NCBI GenBank assembly: GCA_002711185.1
Contig: PAHL01000012.1
Location: 20,930 to 53,568 of the forward strand
DNA: 32,639 bases
Source: Flavobacteriaceae bacterium
Lineage (GTDB): Bacteria; Bacteroidota; Bacteroidia; Flavobacteriales; Flavobacteriaceae
Reading direction: 5' to 3'
The notes beneath the pieces were generated by a model. The model saw nothing but the letters and a program-made list of their open reading frames with translations, searched no databases and was not told the origin of the DNA. Positions 16,505-24,974 of the stretch are shown one piece after another. The translations under genes were made by a program, and so were the position numbers. Position 1 is the stretch's first letter, and each line of letters begins with the position of its first letter.

Positions 16505-16969
16505 ATGATGCTTAAAAAAATAAACATACAAAATAAAAGAGCAAAATTTGAATACAATTTACTCGATAAATATGTAGCTGGTATAGTTTTAACTGGTTCA
16601 GAAATAAAATCTATTAGAGGTAGTAAAGCGTCTATATCTAATAGCTTCTGTGAATTTAATAATGAAAACGAACTTTTCATAATCAATATGTCTATTGAAG
16701 AATATAATCATGGATCAAATTATAATCATAAACCAAAACAAAGCAGGAAGTTATTATTGAATAAGAATGAATTAAAAAAATTATTTAAAGAAGTTAACAA
16801 TTCTGGTTTAACAATTATTCCGCTTAAGTTATTCATAAATGAAAATGGATATGCAAAAATTCAAATTTGCTTAGCAAAGGGTAAAAAATTATATGACAAG
16901 AGAGAAGCAATTAAAGAAAGAGATAACAAAAGAAATATTGATAGAATTAAAAAAACATTCAATAAATGA
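16505..16969 (+). CDS. smpB: SsrA-binding protein SmpB
   Basis: Small basic protein that binds tmRNA and carries it to stalled ribosomes for trans-translation. The 154 residues show the family pattern: NKRAKFEYNLLDKYVAGIVLTGSEIKSIR at the N-terminus, NMSIEEYNHGSNYNHKPKQSRKLLL with the conserved basic run, GLTIIPLKLFINENGYAKI, and the lysine-rich tail KGKKLYDKREAIKERDNKR that enters the mRNA channel. Two adjacent ATGs begin the frame. The tmRNA gene itself is not in the window. The stop overlaps the next gene in ATGA (16966-16969), so the two are translationally coupled. Confidence 0.96.
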   Translation: MMLKKINIQNKRAKFEYNLLDKYVAGIVLTGSEIKSIRGSKASISNSFCEFNNENELFIINMSIEEYNHGSNYNHKPKQSRKLLLNKNELKKLFKEVNNSGLTIIPLKLFINENGYAKIQICLAKGKKLYDKREAIKERDNKRNIDRIKKTFNK

Positions 16970-17571
16970 TAAATCAAAATATCAAAGATTTTATTTTAAA
17001 TTTAAATGTAAATAAAATTCCACTTCAACGAAAAAACTCTCTTAATACAATAATAAAAGAACTTAAAAAAAATAATGATTTAAATCTTCCATCAAAATTA
17101 AATTTTATATGCACTCATAATTCACGAAGAAGTCAGCTTTGTCAAATTTGGAGCGAAATAATATTTAATTATTATGGATTTACAAGGATTCACTCATTTT
17201 CAGGTGGTACCGAAGTAACAAATGTTAATAAGCGTATAATAAAGATTTTGATTGAAAGTGGTTTTTCTATAAAACAAAATAAGCATATAACTAATCCAGA
17301 ATATATAGTTAAATGTGGTAAAATAAATGAAATAAAATTAATTTCTAAACTATATAACGACATTCAAAACCCTGCAAATAATTTTATAGCCGTCATGAAT
17401 TGTTCAAGTGCTGAAAAAAATTGCCCGATTATAGACGGAGCATCTAAAATAATATCACTTCAGTTTGATGATCCTGGGAAATTTGATGAATCATCTTTAG
17501 AAAATGAAAAATACAGGGAAACAAATATTGATATTGCTTCATCAATAAAATATATATGTATTAACATTTAG
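16966..17571 (+). CDS. ArsC-like / low-molecular-weight phosphatase-fold protein
   Basis: A 201-residue cytoplasmic protein with the LMW tyrosine phosphatase fold. The P-loop is CTHNSRRS (C49 nucleophile, R55), preceded by an N-terminal extension of about 45 residues. Two more cysteines, C146 and C153, are spaced C-x6-C (NCSSAEKNCP) and followed by FDDPGK with the general-acid Asp. This is the layout of thioredoxin-coupled arsenate reductases (C10, C82 and C89 of S. aureus ArsC), with about 25 extra residues between the P-loop and the second cysteine. Arsenate reductase is therefore possible; tyrosine phosphatase is the alternative annotation. No ars genes lie nearby. It overlaps smpB by 4 bases (ATGA), and its stop interlocks with that of the convergent methyltransferase gene. 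Confidence 0.82.
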   Translation: MINQNIKDFILNLNVNKIPLQRKNSLNTIIKELKKNNDLNLPSKLNFICTHNSRRSQLCQIWSEIIFNYYGFTRIHSFSGGTEVTNVNKRIIKILIESGFSIKQNKHITNPEYIVKCGKINEIKLISKLYNDIQNPANNFIAVMNCSSAEKNCPIIDGASKIISLQFDDPGKFDESSLENEKYRETNIDIASSIKYICINI

Positions 17572-18209
17572 ACTTTATCCTTAAGAAGTGGAACAAATCT
17601 AAAACTACCAAAAGTTTCTTTACTATACTCTTTATCTGAGACTCTAACATATCGAGTCATAGTTTGTTCTTTAGTTCCAATTGGAATTACCAGTCTTCCA
17701 CCTATTTTTAGCTGTAACATTAAATTATTAGGTAATTCGGGTGATCCAGCAGTAACAATTATGGCATCATATGGTGCGTTGATTTTTAATCCTTTATAGC
17801 CGTCTCCAAAAACTATTTTCTTTGGTTTCCATTTAATTTTTTTAAATAACAATTCAGCTTTTTTGAACAACAACCTTTGTCTTTCAATGGTAAACACCTT
17901 ACAACCTAATTCAATTAGGACAGAGGTTTGATAACCTGAACCTGTTCCAACCTCTAATACCTTATCGCCAGCTTTAGTCTTTAATAATTGAGTTTGATAA
18001 GCAACAGTATACGGTTGAGAAATTGTTTGACCCTCCCCTATTGGATAAGCTTTATCCGTATAGGCATATGTTTTTAAACCTGATTCCATAAACCATTGTC
18101 TTGGAATATTATTTAAAGCGTTTAAAACGTTTTTATCATTTATTCCTTTCTCTGAAAGAATATTTATAAGTTGTTTTCTTAAACCTTTATTTTTATTAGT
18201 ATCTTCCAT
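17568..18209 (-). CDS. pcm: protein-L-isoaspartate O-methyltransferase
   Basis: Methylates abnormal L-isoaspartyl residues in aged proteins using SAM, which starts their repair. From the ATG at 18209 the protein has 213 residues, typical for Pcm. Motif I is VLEVGTGSGYQT (84-95). Other family marks are the upstream GEGQTISQPYTVA segment, which binds substrate, then GDGYKGL, PYDAIIVTAG, and LKIGGRLVIPIG. The open frame extends 61 codons further upstream, but that part overlaps the divergent oxidoreductase gene and lacks family similarity, so I rejected it. The gene stands alone, and its TAA stop interlocks with the TAG of the ArsC-like gene in a shared TTAG. Confidence 0.94.
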   Translation of the reverse strand: MEDTNKNKGLRKQLINILSEKGINDKNVLNALNNIPRQWFMESGLKTYAYTDKAYPIGEGQTISQPYTVAYQTQLLKTKAGDKVLEVGTGSGYQTSVLIELGCKVFTIERQRLLFKKAELLFKKIKWKPKKIVFGDGYKGLKINAPYDAIIVTAGSPELPNNLMLQLKIGGRLVIPIGTKEQTMTRYVRVSDKEYSKETFGSFRFVPLLKDKV

Positions 18210-18274
18210 ATATTGAGTAAAAGTAATTAAGAGAAAGTTAAAAGATTCAATAAGTATTGTATTTTTAAAAAAAA

Positions 18275-19234
18275 ATGTTAAACATTGGTGTTTTTGGAGC
18301 CGGTCACCTTGGAAAGATTCATTTAAAACTTTTGAATGATTCAAAATATTATAATCTAGTTGGTTTTCATGACTCAGATAAATTAAGTTCAATTGAGGTT
18401 CAAAATAAATTCAATTATAAATTTTTTGAATCACCAGAAAAATTAATTAAAAAATGTGATGTAATTGATATAGTAACACCCACTGATTCACATCATAAAA
18501 TTGCGATTATGGCAATTAAAAATAAATGTCATGTTTTTATTGAAAAACCAATTTCAAAAACACTTAACGAAGCAGAGGAAATTATCAAATTTGCTAAGTT
18601 GAATAATGTTTATGGACAGGTTGGCCATGTTGAGAGATTTAATCCTGCACTAATAGCTTCAAGGTCTCATATTCAAAACCCTATGTTCATTGAATCACAT
18701 AGACTATCAGAATTCAACCCCAGAGGTACTGATGTTCCAGTAGTTTTAGATCTTATGATTCATGATATAGATATTATATTAAGTATTGTAAGTTCTCCAA
18801 TAAAATCAGTTAATGCATCTGGTATTAAAGTTATAAGTGCCAGTCCAGACATTGCAAATGCAAGAATTGAATTTATGAATGGATGTGTTGCAAATCTGAC
18901 TGCGAGTAGAATATCAATGAAAAATATGCGAAAGACTAGATTTTTTCAAAGAGATGCATATGTTTCAATTGATTTTTTATCAAAAAGTACTGAAATTGTA
19001 AAAATAAATGATCTTTCCAGTAAAATTGATACTAAGGGTATGATACTTGAAAACGCTGAAGGTGAAAAAAGAGAAGTTTATTTTGAAAATCCAAAGGTAT
19101 TAAAATCTAATGCTATTTTAAATGAACTAGAGTCTTTTGCAAAATCGATAAATAAGAATCAAACACCAATAGTCGATTTAAATGATGGCTATTTAGCGTT
19201 AAAAATTGCTCAAAAAATTATTGATTCTTTCTGA
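18275..19234 (+). CDS. Gfo/Idh/MocA family oxidoreductase
   Basis: NAD(P)-dependent sugar-type dehydrogenase of 319 residues. An N-terminal Rossmann fold with NIGVFGAGHLGKIH (3-16) is followed by DVIDIVTPTDSHH and the family motif FIEKPISKT, whose lysine is catalytic. The C-terminal half is the two-layer sheet domain, with GHVERFNPAL and LMIHDIDIIL; the His in MIHDID is the usual proton-relay position. The substrate cannot be fixed. UDP-sugar dehydrogenases acting in envelope glycan or lipid A synthesis (GnnA-like) are one possibility for family members with GHVERFNPA-type motifs. It diverges from pcm by 65 bases. The YggS-type gene starts 13 bases after its stop, so co-transcription is likely. 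Confidence 0.9.
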   Translation: MLNIGVFGAGHLGKIHLKLLNDSKYYNLVGFHDSDKLSSIEVQNKFNYKFFESPEKLIKKCDVIDIVTPTDSHHKIAIMAIKNKCHVFIEKPISKTLNEAEEIIKFAKLNNVYGQVGHVERFNPALIASRSHIQNPMFIESHRLSEFNPRGTDVPVVLDLMIHDIDIILSIVSSPIKSVNASGIKVISASPDIANARIEFMNGCVANLTASRISMKNMRKTRFFQRDAYVSIDFLSKSTEIVKINDLSSKIDTKGMILENAEGEKREVYFENPKVLKSNAILNELESFAKSINKNQTPIVDLNDGYLALKIAQKIIDSF

Positions 19235-19247
19235 ACAAAATTCAAAT

Positions 19248-19898
19248 ATGATCATAGCAGATAATTTATATGAATTAAAATCTCAAATTCCTAATCATGT
19301 TACTTTGGTTGCTGTGTCAAAAACCAAACCAAATAGGTTAATAATGAATGCTTATGATGCAGGTCATAGAGTTTTTGGAGAAAATAAAATCCAAGAGATG
19401 TTAACAAAATATAATTCTTTACCAAAAGATATTAAATGGCACATGATTGGTCATGTTCAGAGAAACAAGGTAAAATATATTGCCCCTTTTGTTTCTTTAA
19501 TTCATGGTGTTGACAGTATTAAATTAATGAATGAAATCAATAAACATGGAATTAAAAATAATAGGGTAATTAAATGTTTATTACAAGTTAATATTTCAAA
19601 TGAAGTTTCAAAATTCGGTATATCATTAAATAAAATAGAGGAATTATTTAACTATTCATTAAGTCTACAAAATATATCAATTAAAGGCTTAATGGGAATG
19701 GCTTCCTATACAAATGATAAATCAATAATAAATTCTGAGTTTAATTCTATTAAAGTAAAATTCAATGAACTAAATAAAATCGACTCTAATTTTAATATTC
19801 TCTCTATTGGGATGAGTGGAGATTATAAAGTTGCTATAAATAATGGATCAAATATGATTAGAATTGGTAGTAAAATATTTGGTGAAAGAAAAATTTGA
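19248..19898 (+). CDS. YggS/PROSC family pyridoxal-phosphate homeostasis protein
   Basis: Single-domain PLP-binding protein with the fold of alanine racemase's barrel. Family members have no clear catalytic activity and keep vitamin B6 and amino-acid pools balanced. From the ATG at 19248 it has 216 residues. The PLP lysine lies in VAVSKTKP (about residue 25). The other family marks are FGENKIQE, WHMIGHVQRNK, IHGVDS, LLQVNIS, KFGIS, GLMGMAS, LSIGMSGDYKVAI and IRIGSKIFG. I chose 19248 because the longer frame from 19206 overlaps the preceding gene and adds residues outside the fold. The downstream exonuclease gene begins at the stop codon (TGATG). Confidence 0.94.
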   Translation: MIIADNLYELKSQIPNHVTLVAVSKTKPNRLIMNAYDAGHRVFGENKIQEMLTKYNSLPKDIKWHMIGHVQRNKVKYIAPFVSLIHGVDSIKLMNEINKHGIKNNRVIKCLLQVNISNEVSKFGISLNKIEELFNYSLSLQNISIKGLMGMASYTNDKSIINSEFNSIKVKFNELNKIDSNFNILSIGMSGDYKVAINNGSNMIRIGSKIFGERKI

Positions 19899-21256
19899 TG
19901 TACGCTATCATTGATGTCGAAACAACAGGAGGTAAATTTAATGAAGAAGCAATTACTGAAATTGCAATTTTCCGCTATGAAAATTTTGAAATTAAGGACC
20001 GCTTTATTTCTTTAGTCAAGCCTGATAGAAAAATTCAACCATATGTTTCGAAATTGACTGGTATACGTGAAAATATGCTCTCTAACTCTCCTAAATTTTA
20101 TGAAATTGCAAAACAAATAATTGAAATCACATCAGATTGTATAATAGTTGCTCATAATGCAGAGTTTGATTATAGAATGCTTAAAACTGAATTTAAAAGA
20201 CTTGGTTATAATTTTAAGAGAAAATCTCTGTGTACAGTAAAATTATCAAAAAATCTTATACCAAATTTAAAGTCCTACAAGCTGGGAAATCTTGTAAAAG
20301 AATTGGGTATTCCAATTTCAAATAGACACAGAGCATTTGGAGATGCAACAGCAACACTTAAACTTTTTGAACTTCTTATTCAAAAAGACAAAAAGAAATT
20401 AATAATTAATTCGCTAGTTGATAAATCAAATAAAAAAAATATTAAATCCAAATTCATAAAGATTATTGACTATTGTTCAACAGAAACTGGAGTCTATTAT
20501 ATATATGATAAAACTTCAATTATATATATCGGTAAGAGTAAAAATATAAAAAGAAGAATTACTAATCATCTGACATCTAAAGATTCGAAGTCATCTAAAA
20601 TTCAAAGAAATATAGAAAGAATTGTATTTGAAGAAACTGGTAGTGAAATAATTGCACTTTTGAAGGAGGACCAGGAAATAAAAGAAAATCAACCTAAATT
20701 AAATTATAAAAATAAATTACTTCATTTTCCTATAGGATTAAGATTAATTATTGATTCTAACGGGTATTACAGAATAAAAACTGAACAAATACTATCTTTC
20801 GAAAAATATTTATATGTTTTTAAAAGTAAAGCTGATGCAATAAAAAAATTAAGATTTTGGATTAAAAAATATAATTTATGTGAAAATTTAACTTCCATAA
20901 ATAATGATAAAAAAATCTGCTCAAAATACCATTTAAAATCATGTAATGGTGCATGCTTAATGAAGGAAAATAAAACTGAATATAATCAACGAATTAATAT
21001 TTTAATTGATGATTTAAAGTTTAAACATGATACCTTTATAATGATAGATAAAGGAAGAAATTTAAATGAAAAAAGCTTCGTTTATGTGAAGAATCATGAG
21101 ATTAAAGGATACGGATATTATGAATTGAACCATCAAATAAAAAGTGTTAGAAATATAAAACAAAGACTTGTTGAAATAGATCATAATTCCGATGCATACT
21201 CAATTTTGCACAGTTATATCAAAACAAACAAACACAAACATATAATAGAATTATAA
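19898..21256 (+). CDS. DEDDh exonuclease / GIY-YIG (UvrC-like) fusion protein
   Basis: A 452-residue two-domain nuclease. Residues 1-165 are a DnaQ-type 3'-5' exonuclease with the acidic set D6/E8 (DVETTG), D91 (HNAEFD), H144 and D149 (HRAFGD). Residues about 195-275 are a GIY-YIG endonuclease domain: GVYYIYDK, then YIGKSKNIKRR (R219) and a downstream Glu (LLKEDQEIKENQP), as in the UvrC N-terminal domain and Cho. A Cys segment (CSKYHLKSCNGACLMKE, about 340-356) resembles the cysteine motif after the GIY-YIG part of UvrC. The combination suggests incision plus end trimming in DNA repair. The ATG at 19898 overlaps the previous stop by one base; the TTG one codon earlier is less likely. The fusion is also known from other bacteria. 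Confidence 0.9.
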   Translation: MYAIIDVETTGGKFNEEAITEIAIFRYENFEIKDRFISLVKPDRKIQPYVSKLTGIRENMLSNSPKFYEIAKQIIEITSDCIIVAHNAEFDYRMLKTEFKRLGYNFKRKSLCTVKLSKNLIPNLKSYKLGNLVKELGIPISNRHRAFGDATATLKLFELLIQKDKKKLIINSLVDKSNKKNIKSKFIKIIDYCSTETGVYYIYDKTSIIYIGKSKNIKRRITNHLTSKDSKSSKIQRNIERIVFEETGSEIIALLKEDQEIKENQPKLNYKNKLLHFPIGLRLIIDSNGYYRIKTEQILSFEKYLYVFKSKADAIKKLRFWIKKYNLCENLTSINNDKKICSKYHLKSCNGACLMKENKTEYNQRINILIDDLKFKHDTFIMIDKGRNLNEKSFVYVKNHEIKGYGYYELNHQIKSVRNIKQRLVEIDHNSDAYSILHSYIKTNKHKHIIEL

Positions 21257-21293
21257 ATTATTATCTATTTATAAATTTTGTAATTTTATAAAC

Positions 21294-22115
21294 ATGTCAG
21301 TTAAAAATAGCTATTGGCGTCATAGACTTCATGAAATAATATACGAGGCAGATACAAAAACTGGAAAAGCCTTTGATATTATCCTTCTTTTTTTAATTAT
21401 TGTAAGTGTAATTCTTGTTGCTCTTGAAAGTGTCGAATCATTTAGACTTAACTACAGTAATTTTTTAAATATTTCTGAGTGGATAATAACCATAGTTTTT
21501 TCAATCGAATATATATTGCGACTTATATGTGTCAAAAAACCATTTAAATTTATAATTAGTTTATACGGTATAATAGATCTGTTATCAATTATTCCAAAAT
21601 ACATTTCAATACTTTTCTTTGGAACTCAGTATCTAGGTGCGCTGAGAGCACTTCGTCTATTAAGAGTTTTTAGAATTTTAAAAATGACTAGATATATTGG
21701 AGAATCGAATACTTTAATGAAAGCGCTTATTGCCAGTAGAGCAAAAGTTGGTGTTTTTATTTTTAGTGTTCTCGTAATCTGTATAATTTTTGGAACGCTT
21801 ATGTATATGATAGAACCTGATGAAAGTGGTTTTACTAGCATTCCAGAGGGTATTTATTGGAGTATAGTTACTCTTACAACAGTTGGTTATGGGGATATTG
21901 CTCCTATTACACCTTTTGGTCAATTTATTGCCGCTGTAATTATGATCATGGGATATGGAATTATTGCTGTTCCAACTGGAATAGTGACAGCTGAATTATC
22001 TGAAAAGTCAAAAATATCTAGTAATACTCAAGCCTGTCCTCATTGTATGACAAGTGATCACCAAGATAATTCTATTTATTGTTATCACTGTGGTGAATTA
22101 TTAAATGATGAATAA
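21294..22115 (+). CDS. voltage-gated K+ channel-like ion transporter with C-terminal zinc ribbon
   Basis: A 273-residue six-transmembrane ion channel subunit that should form tetramers in the inner membrane. S1-S3 span about 28-105. S4 carries regularly spaced arginines (RALRLLRVFRILKMTRYI), the voltage-sensor pattern. The pore loop has the potassium filter TVGYGD (196-201), followed by S6 with a glycine hinge. The cytoplasmic tail ends in CPHC (248-251) and CYHC (263-266), separated by 11 residues, a probable zinc ribbon. There is no RCK/TrkA-N domain. The ligand or voltage dependence is unknown. It follows the nuclease gene by 37 bases and overlaps miaA by 11 bases. Confidence 0.92.
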   Translation: MSVKNSYWRHRLHEIIYEADTKTGKAFDIILLFLIIVSVILVALESVESFRLNYSNFLNISEWIITIVFSIEYILRLICVKKPFKFIISLYGIIDLLSIIPKYISILFFGTQYLGALRALRLLRVFRILKMTRYIGESNTLMKALIASRAKVGVFIFSVLVICIIFGTLMYMIEPDESGFTSIPEGIYWSIVTLTTVGYGDIAPITPFGQFIAAVIMIMGYGIIAVPTGIVTAELSEKSKISSNTQACPHCMTSDHQDNSIYCYHCGELLNDE

Positions 22116-23004
22116 TAGAAACCTCATCTACATTGGTGGTCCAACAGCCATAGGAAAAACAACTATTGCAATTAAACTTGCAAAAACTTTATCAACTGAA
22201 ATAATTTCATGCGACTCAAGACAGTTTTATAATGAAATGAAAATTGGTACTTCTCCTCCATCTAAGAAAGAAATGAGTCTTGTCAAACACCATTTTATTC
22301 AAGACAGAAGTATCGAAACCCCACTAAATGTAGGTGCTTATCAGAAAGAATCAATTTCAAAAATTTATAATATTTTAGATGATAATAAAAATGTTATTCT
22401 AGTAGGTGGATCTGGCTTGTATGCTGATTCTATATTATTTGGTTTAGATGATTTTCCAAATACCACAAATTTAACTGTAAATAAATTAAATGATATTTAT
22501 AATAATGATGGTATAGATTCACTCCAAAAACAATTAAAAAAAATGGATTATGAATCATATAAAACAATTGATATAAATAATCATAGAAGAGTTATAAGAG
22601 TTCTTTCAGTTTGTATCGATTCAGGTCTAAAATATTCAAGTTTCTTAAGCAAAGAAAAAAAAATCAGAAAATTTCAATCGCAAATTTATATTCTATGTGA
22701 AGAGAGAATTAAAATTTATGATAAAATCAATGAAAGAGTAGATAAGATGGTTGAAAATGGTTTGGAAAAAGAGGCTAAATCATTATACAAATTCAAAGAT
22801 TCAAAAATATTTGAAACTGTTGGTTATAAAGAATGGATTCTATATTGGAATAGAACTTTAAGTAAAAAAAAGACCATCGAGGAAATAAAAAAAAACACAA
22901 GAAGATATGCAAAAAGACAGATTACTTGGTTCAAAAAATATAAAAAAGCTACTTGGTTAAAACCTAATGAAGCAATAGATAAAATTTTAAAAAACTATAA
23001 GTAA
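22105..23004 (+). CDS. miaA: tRNA dimethylallyltransferase
   Basis: Transfers a dimethylallyl group to N6 of A37 in tRNAs that read U-starting codons, which improves codon pairing. The 299 residues are close to the usual length. The N-terminal P-loop is GGPTAIGKTT, followed by SCDSRQFYNEMKIGTSPPS, the catalytic Asp segment, HHFIQDRS, VGGSGLYADSILFG and DINNHRRVIRVL. The C-terminal RYAKRQITWFKK is a hallmark of MiaA. Two adjacent ATGs (22105 and 22108) open the frame; both overlap the channel gene. The 3' end overlaps purC by 10 bases tail to tail. Confidence 0.96.
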   Translation: MMNNRNLIYIGGPTAIGKTTIAIKLAKTLSTEIISCDSRQFYNEMKIGTSPPSKKEMSLVKHHFIQDRSIETPLNVGAYQKESISKIYNILDDNKNVILVGGSGLYADSILFGLDDFPNTTNLTVNKLNDIYNNDGIDSLQKQLKKMDYESYKTIDINNHRRVIRVLSVCIDSGLKYSSFLSKEKKIRKFQSQIYILCEERIKIYDKINERVDKMVENGLEKEAKSLYKFKDSKIFETVGYKEWILYWNRTLSKKKTIEEIKKNTRRYAKRQITWFKKYKKATWLKPNEAIDKILKNYK

Positions 23005-23936
23005 GAAGACAAGTTTTTTTTAATCCTATACTCTATATTATTTATATCTTCTTTAATGAAAGGTTCTCCCATTATTCTTTCATACAATTCAATATATCTC
23101 TCTGACACTAAATTCGCATATTCATCAGAAATATGAGGAATAGTTTGTCCTCTTAATCCCTGAAAATTATTTGATATTAGCCATTCTCTAACAAATTCCT
23201 TTGATAATTGTTTTTGGGGTATATTATCTTTTTGTCTTTTTTCGTAACCATCTTTGTAAAAATATCTTGAGGAATCAGGTGTATGAACTTCATCAATTAG
23301 AATAATTTTACCATCTGCGGTTCTTCCAAATTCATATTTAGTATCAACTAATATTAAATTTTGATTTAAAGCTAATTTGGTTCCTCTTTCAAAAAGTTTT
23401 AATGTATAATTTTTTAAAATTTCATAATCTGATTCAGAAATTATAGATTTATTAATAATATCCTCCTCAGATATATCCTCATCATGACCATGATCTGCCT
23501 TTGTCGCTGGGGTAATAATTGGATATGGTAATTTATCATTCTCACTCAGTCCGTTTGGTAATTTTACACCACACAGCAATCTTTTTCCCTTTTTATATTC
23601 TCTCGCAGCATGACCAGCAAGATAGCCCCTTATGACCATTTCAATTTTAAATGGATCACAGTTCAATCCAACTGACACATTAGGATCTGGAGAATCTAAA
23701 ATCCAATTTGGAACTATATCAGAGGTTAAGGACATCATTCTAGTTGCAATTTGATTGAGAATTTGACCCTTGTATGGAATTCCCTTAGGTAAAATGAAAT
23801 CAAAAGCTGAAATTTTATCAGTAGATATCATAATCAATTTACCGTTATCTAGTTTATAGAGTTCTCGAACTTTACCTGTATATTTGGAAAGTTGATTTTT
23901 AAACTTAAAATTTGTTCTAAATAATGTTTTGTTCAT
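22995..23936 (-). CDS. purC: phosphoribosylaminoimidazole-succinocarboxamide synthase
   Basis: SAICAR synthetase of de novo purine synthesis: it joins aspartate to CAIR with ATP hydrolysis. The 313-residue length is the long form that is frequent in Bacteroidota. Motifs are YTGKVRELYKLDNGKLIMISTDKISAFDFILPKGIPYKGQILN at the N-terminus (seen as consecutive short blocks), VIRGYLAGHAAREYKKG, DEDISEEDI, LILVDTKYEFGRTADGKIILIDEVHTPDSSR, and SKEFVREWL. It lies 6 bases after phoH on the same strand, so the two are likely one transcript. Confidence 0.97.
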   Translation of the reverse strand: MNKTLFRTNFKFKNQLSKYTGKVRELYKLDNGKLIMISTDKISAFDFILPKGIPYKGQILNQIATRMMSLTSDIVPNWILDSPDPNVSVGLNCDPFKIEMVIRGYLAGHAAREYKKGKRLLCGVKLPNGLSENDKLPYPIITPATKADHGHDEDISEEDIINKSIISESDYEILKNYTLKLFERGTKLALNQNLILVDTKYEFGRTADGKIILIDEVHTPDSSRYFYKDGYEKRQKDNIPQKQLSKEFVREWLISNNFQGLRGQTIPHISDEYANLVSERYIELYERIMGEPFIKEDINNIEYRIKKNLSSYL

Positions 23937-23942
23937 CTTTAT

Positions 23943-24884
23943 TTAGTTATCAACTTTATCATATGCGCTTAAAATCTTTTTTACTATTTTATGTCTAATT
24001 ACGTCAGATTCATCTAATAAAACCATTTCAATACCATTAATTTTTTTTAAAATTTTTAATGCCTCTTTCAAACCAGAAACAACTTTTTTTGGGAGATCAA
24101 CTTGTCCTGGATCACCGTTAATTAAAAATTTAGCATTTACACCCATTCTTGTCAAAAACATCTTCATTTGTGAATGAGATGTGTTTTGAGCTTCGTCTAG
24201 TATTACAAAGGCATTATCTAAAGTTCGACCTCGCATAAATGCTAAGGGAGCAATCTCAATTATACCTTTTTCTAGTAAAGACTTAAGTTTTTCAGATGGA
24301 ATCATATCAAGAAGAGCATCATATAGAGGCTGCATGTAAGGGTCAAGTTTTTCTTTTAAGTCTCCCGGGAGATATCCTAAATTTTCTCCTGCTTCAACGG
24401 CTGGTCTTGTTAATATAATCCTTTTAACAGTTTTATCCTTTAATGATTTGACAGCCATAGCGATTCCTGTATAAGTCTTACCTGTTCCAGCTGGACCAAT
24501 AGCAAAAATCATATCATTTTTTATGATTGATTCAACTAACTTTACTTGGTTAGGTGATTTTGCTGTTACAAGCTTTCCATTTACTCCTCTAAGTATAAGC
24601 TTATCATTAATACCTGAGTCAACTTTGGTTCCGTTAAGTTTTAGTATTTTTTCTGTTAATTGAGAATCCAAAAAATTATTTTTATCTAATTGGAAAATTA
24701 GATCATCTATTTTTTTTTGAAAATTATGAAGTAATTTATCTTCACCATATGCCTTAATTGTCGATCCTCTTGCAACAATTTTTAATTTAGAGAAATGATT
24801 TTTAATTATTTCTAAATTTTTACTATGATTTCCGAAAAATTCTTGAGGATTTGTTTCTTTGAGATTAATTTCAAGTTCATTCAA
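23943..24884 (-). CDS. PhoH family ATPase
   Basis: Cytoplasmic P-loop ATPase of the PhoH/PhoL group, linked to RNA metabolism and often found near ybeY. The 313 residues carry an N-terminal KH-like region (residues about 30-65, LKIVARGSTIKAYGEDK), Walker A GPAGTGKT, AGENLGYLPGDLKEKLDPYMQPLYDAL, FMRGRTLDNAFVILDEAQN (Walker B) and INGDPGQVDLP. The frame begins with TTG at 24884: upstream in frame there is only a stop and no ATG, and the next internal Met lies after the KH-like region, so TTG is the probable start. A TAAATTTG octamer lies 47 bases upstream. purC follows after 6 bases. ybeY is not adjacent here. Confidence 0.94.
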   Translation of the reverse strand: MNELEINLKETNPQEFFGNHSKNLEIIKNHFSKLKIVARGSTIKAYGEDKLLHNFQKKIDDLIFQLDKNNFLDSQLTEKILKLNGTKVDSGINDKLILRGVNGKLVTAKSPNQVKLVESIIKNDMIFAIGPAGTGKTYTGIAMAVKSLKDKTVKRIILTRPAVEAGENLGYLPGDLKEKLDPYMQPLYDALLDMIPSEKLKSLLEKGIIEIAPLAFMRGRTLDNAFVILDEAQNTSHSQMKMFLTRMGVNAKFLINGDPGQVDLPKKVVSGLKEALKILKKINGIEMVLLDESDVIRHKIVKKILSAYDKVDN

Positions 24885-24931
24885 GAGTGAGAAGAGTTAA
24901 AAAAAATTAATTTTGTTTAGATTAGTTAATT

Positions 24932-24939
24932 CAAATTTA
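24932..24939 (-). promoter_or_regulatory. possible -7 element for phoH-purC
   Basis: TAAATTTG on the minus strand in the 90-base divergent gap fits TAnnTTTG. No TTG lies 19-20 bases upstream, so this rests on the -7 match alone. Confidence 0.28.
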
Positions 24940-24974
24940 CACTTTTTGAATTAAAATTAATATTAAATTATTAT

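Noticed and set aside
18210..18392. 61-codon N-terminal extension of the isoaspartate methyltransferase
   Set aside because: It overlaps the divergent oxidoreductase coding start, and the family begins at the Met at 18209.
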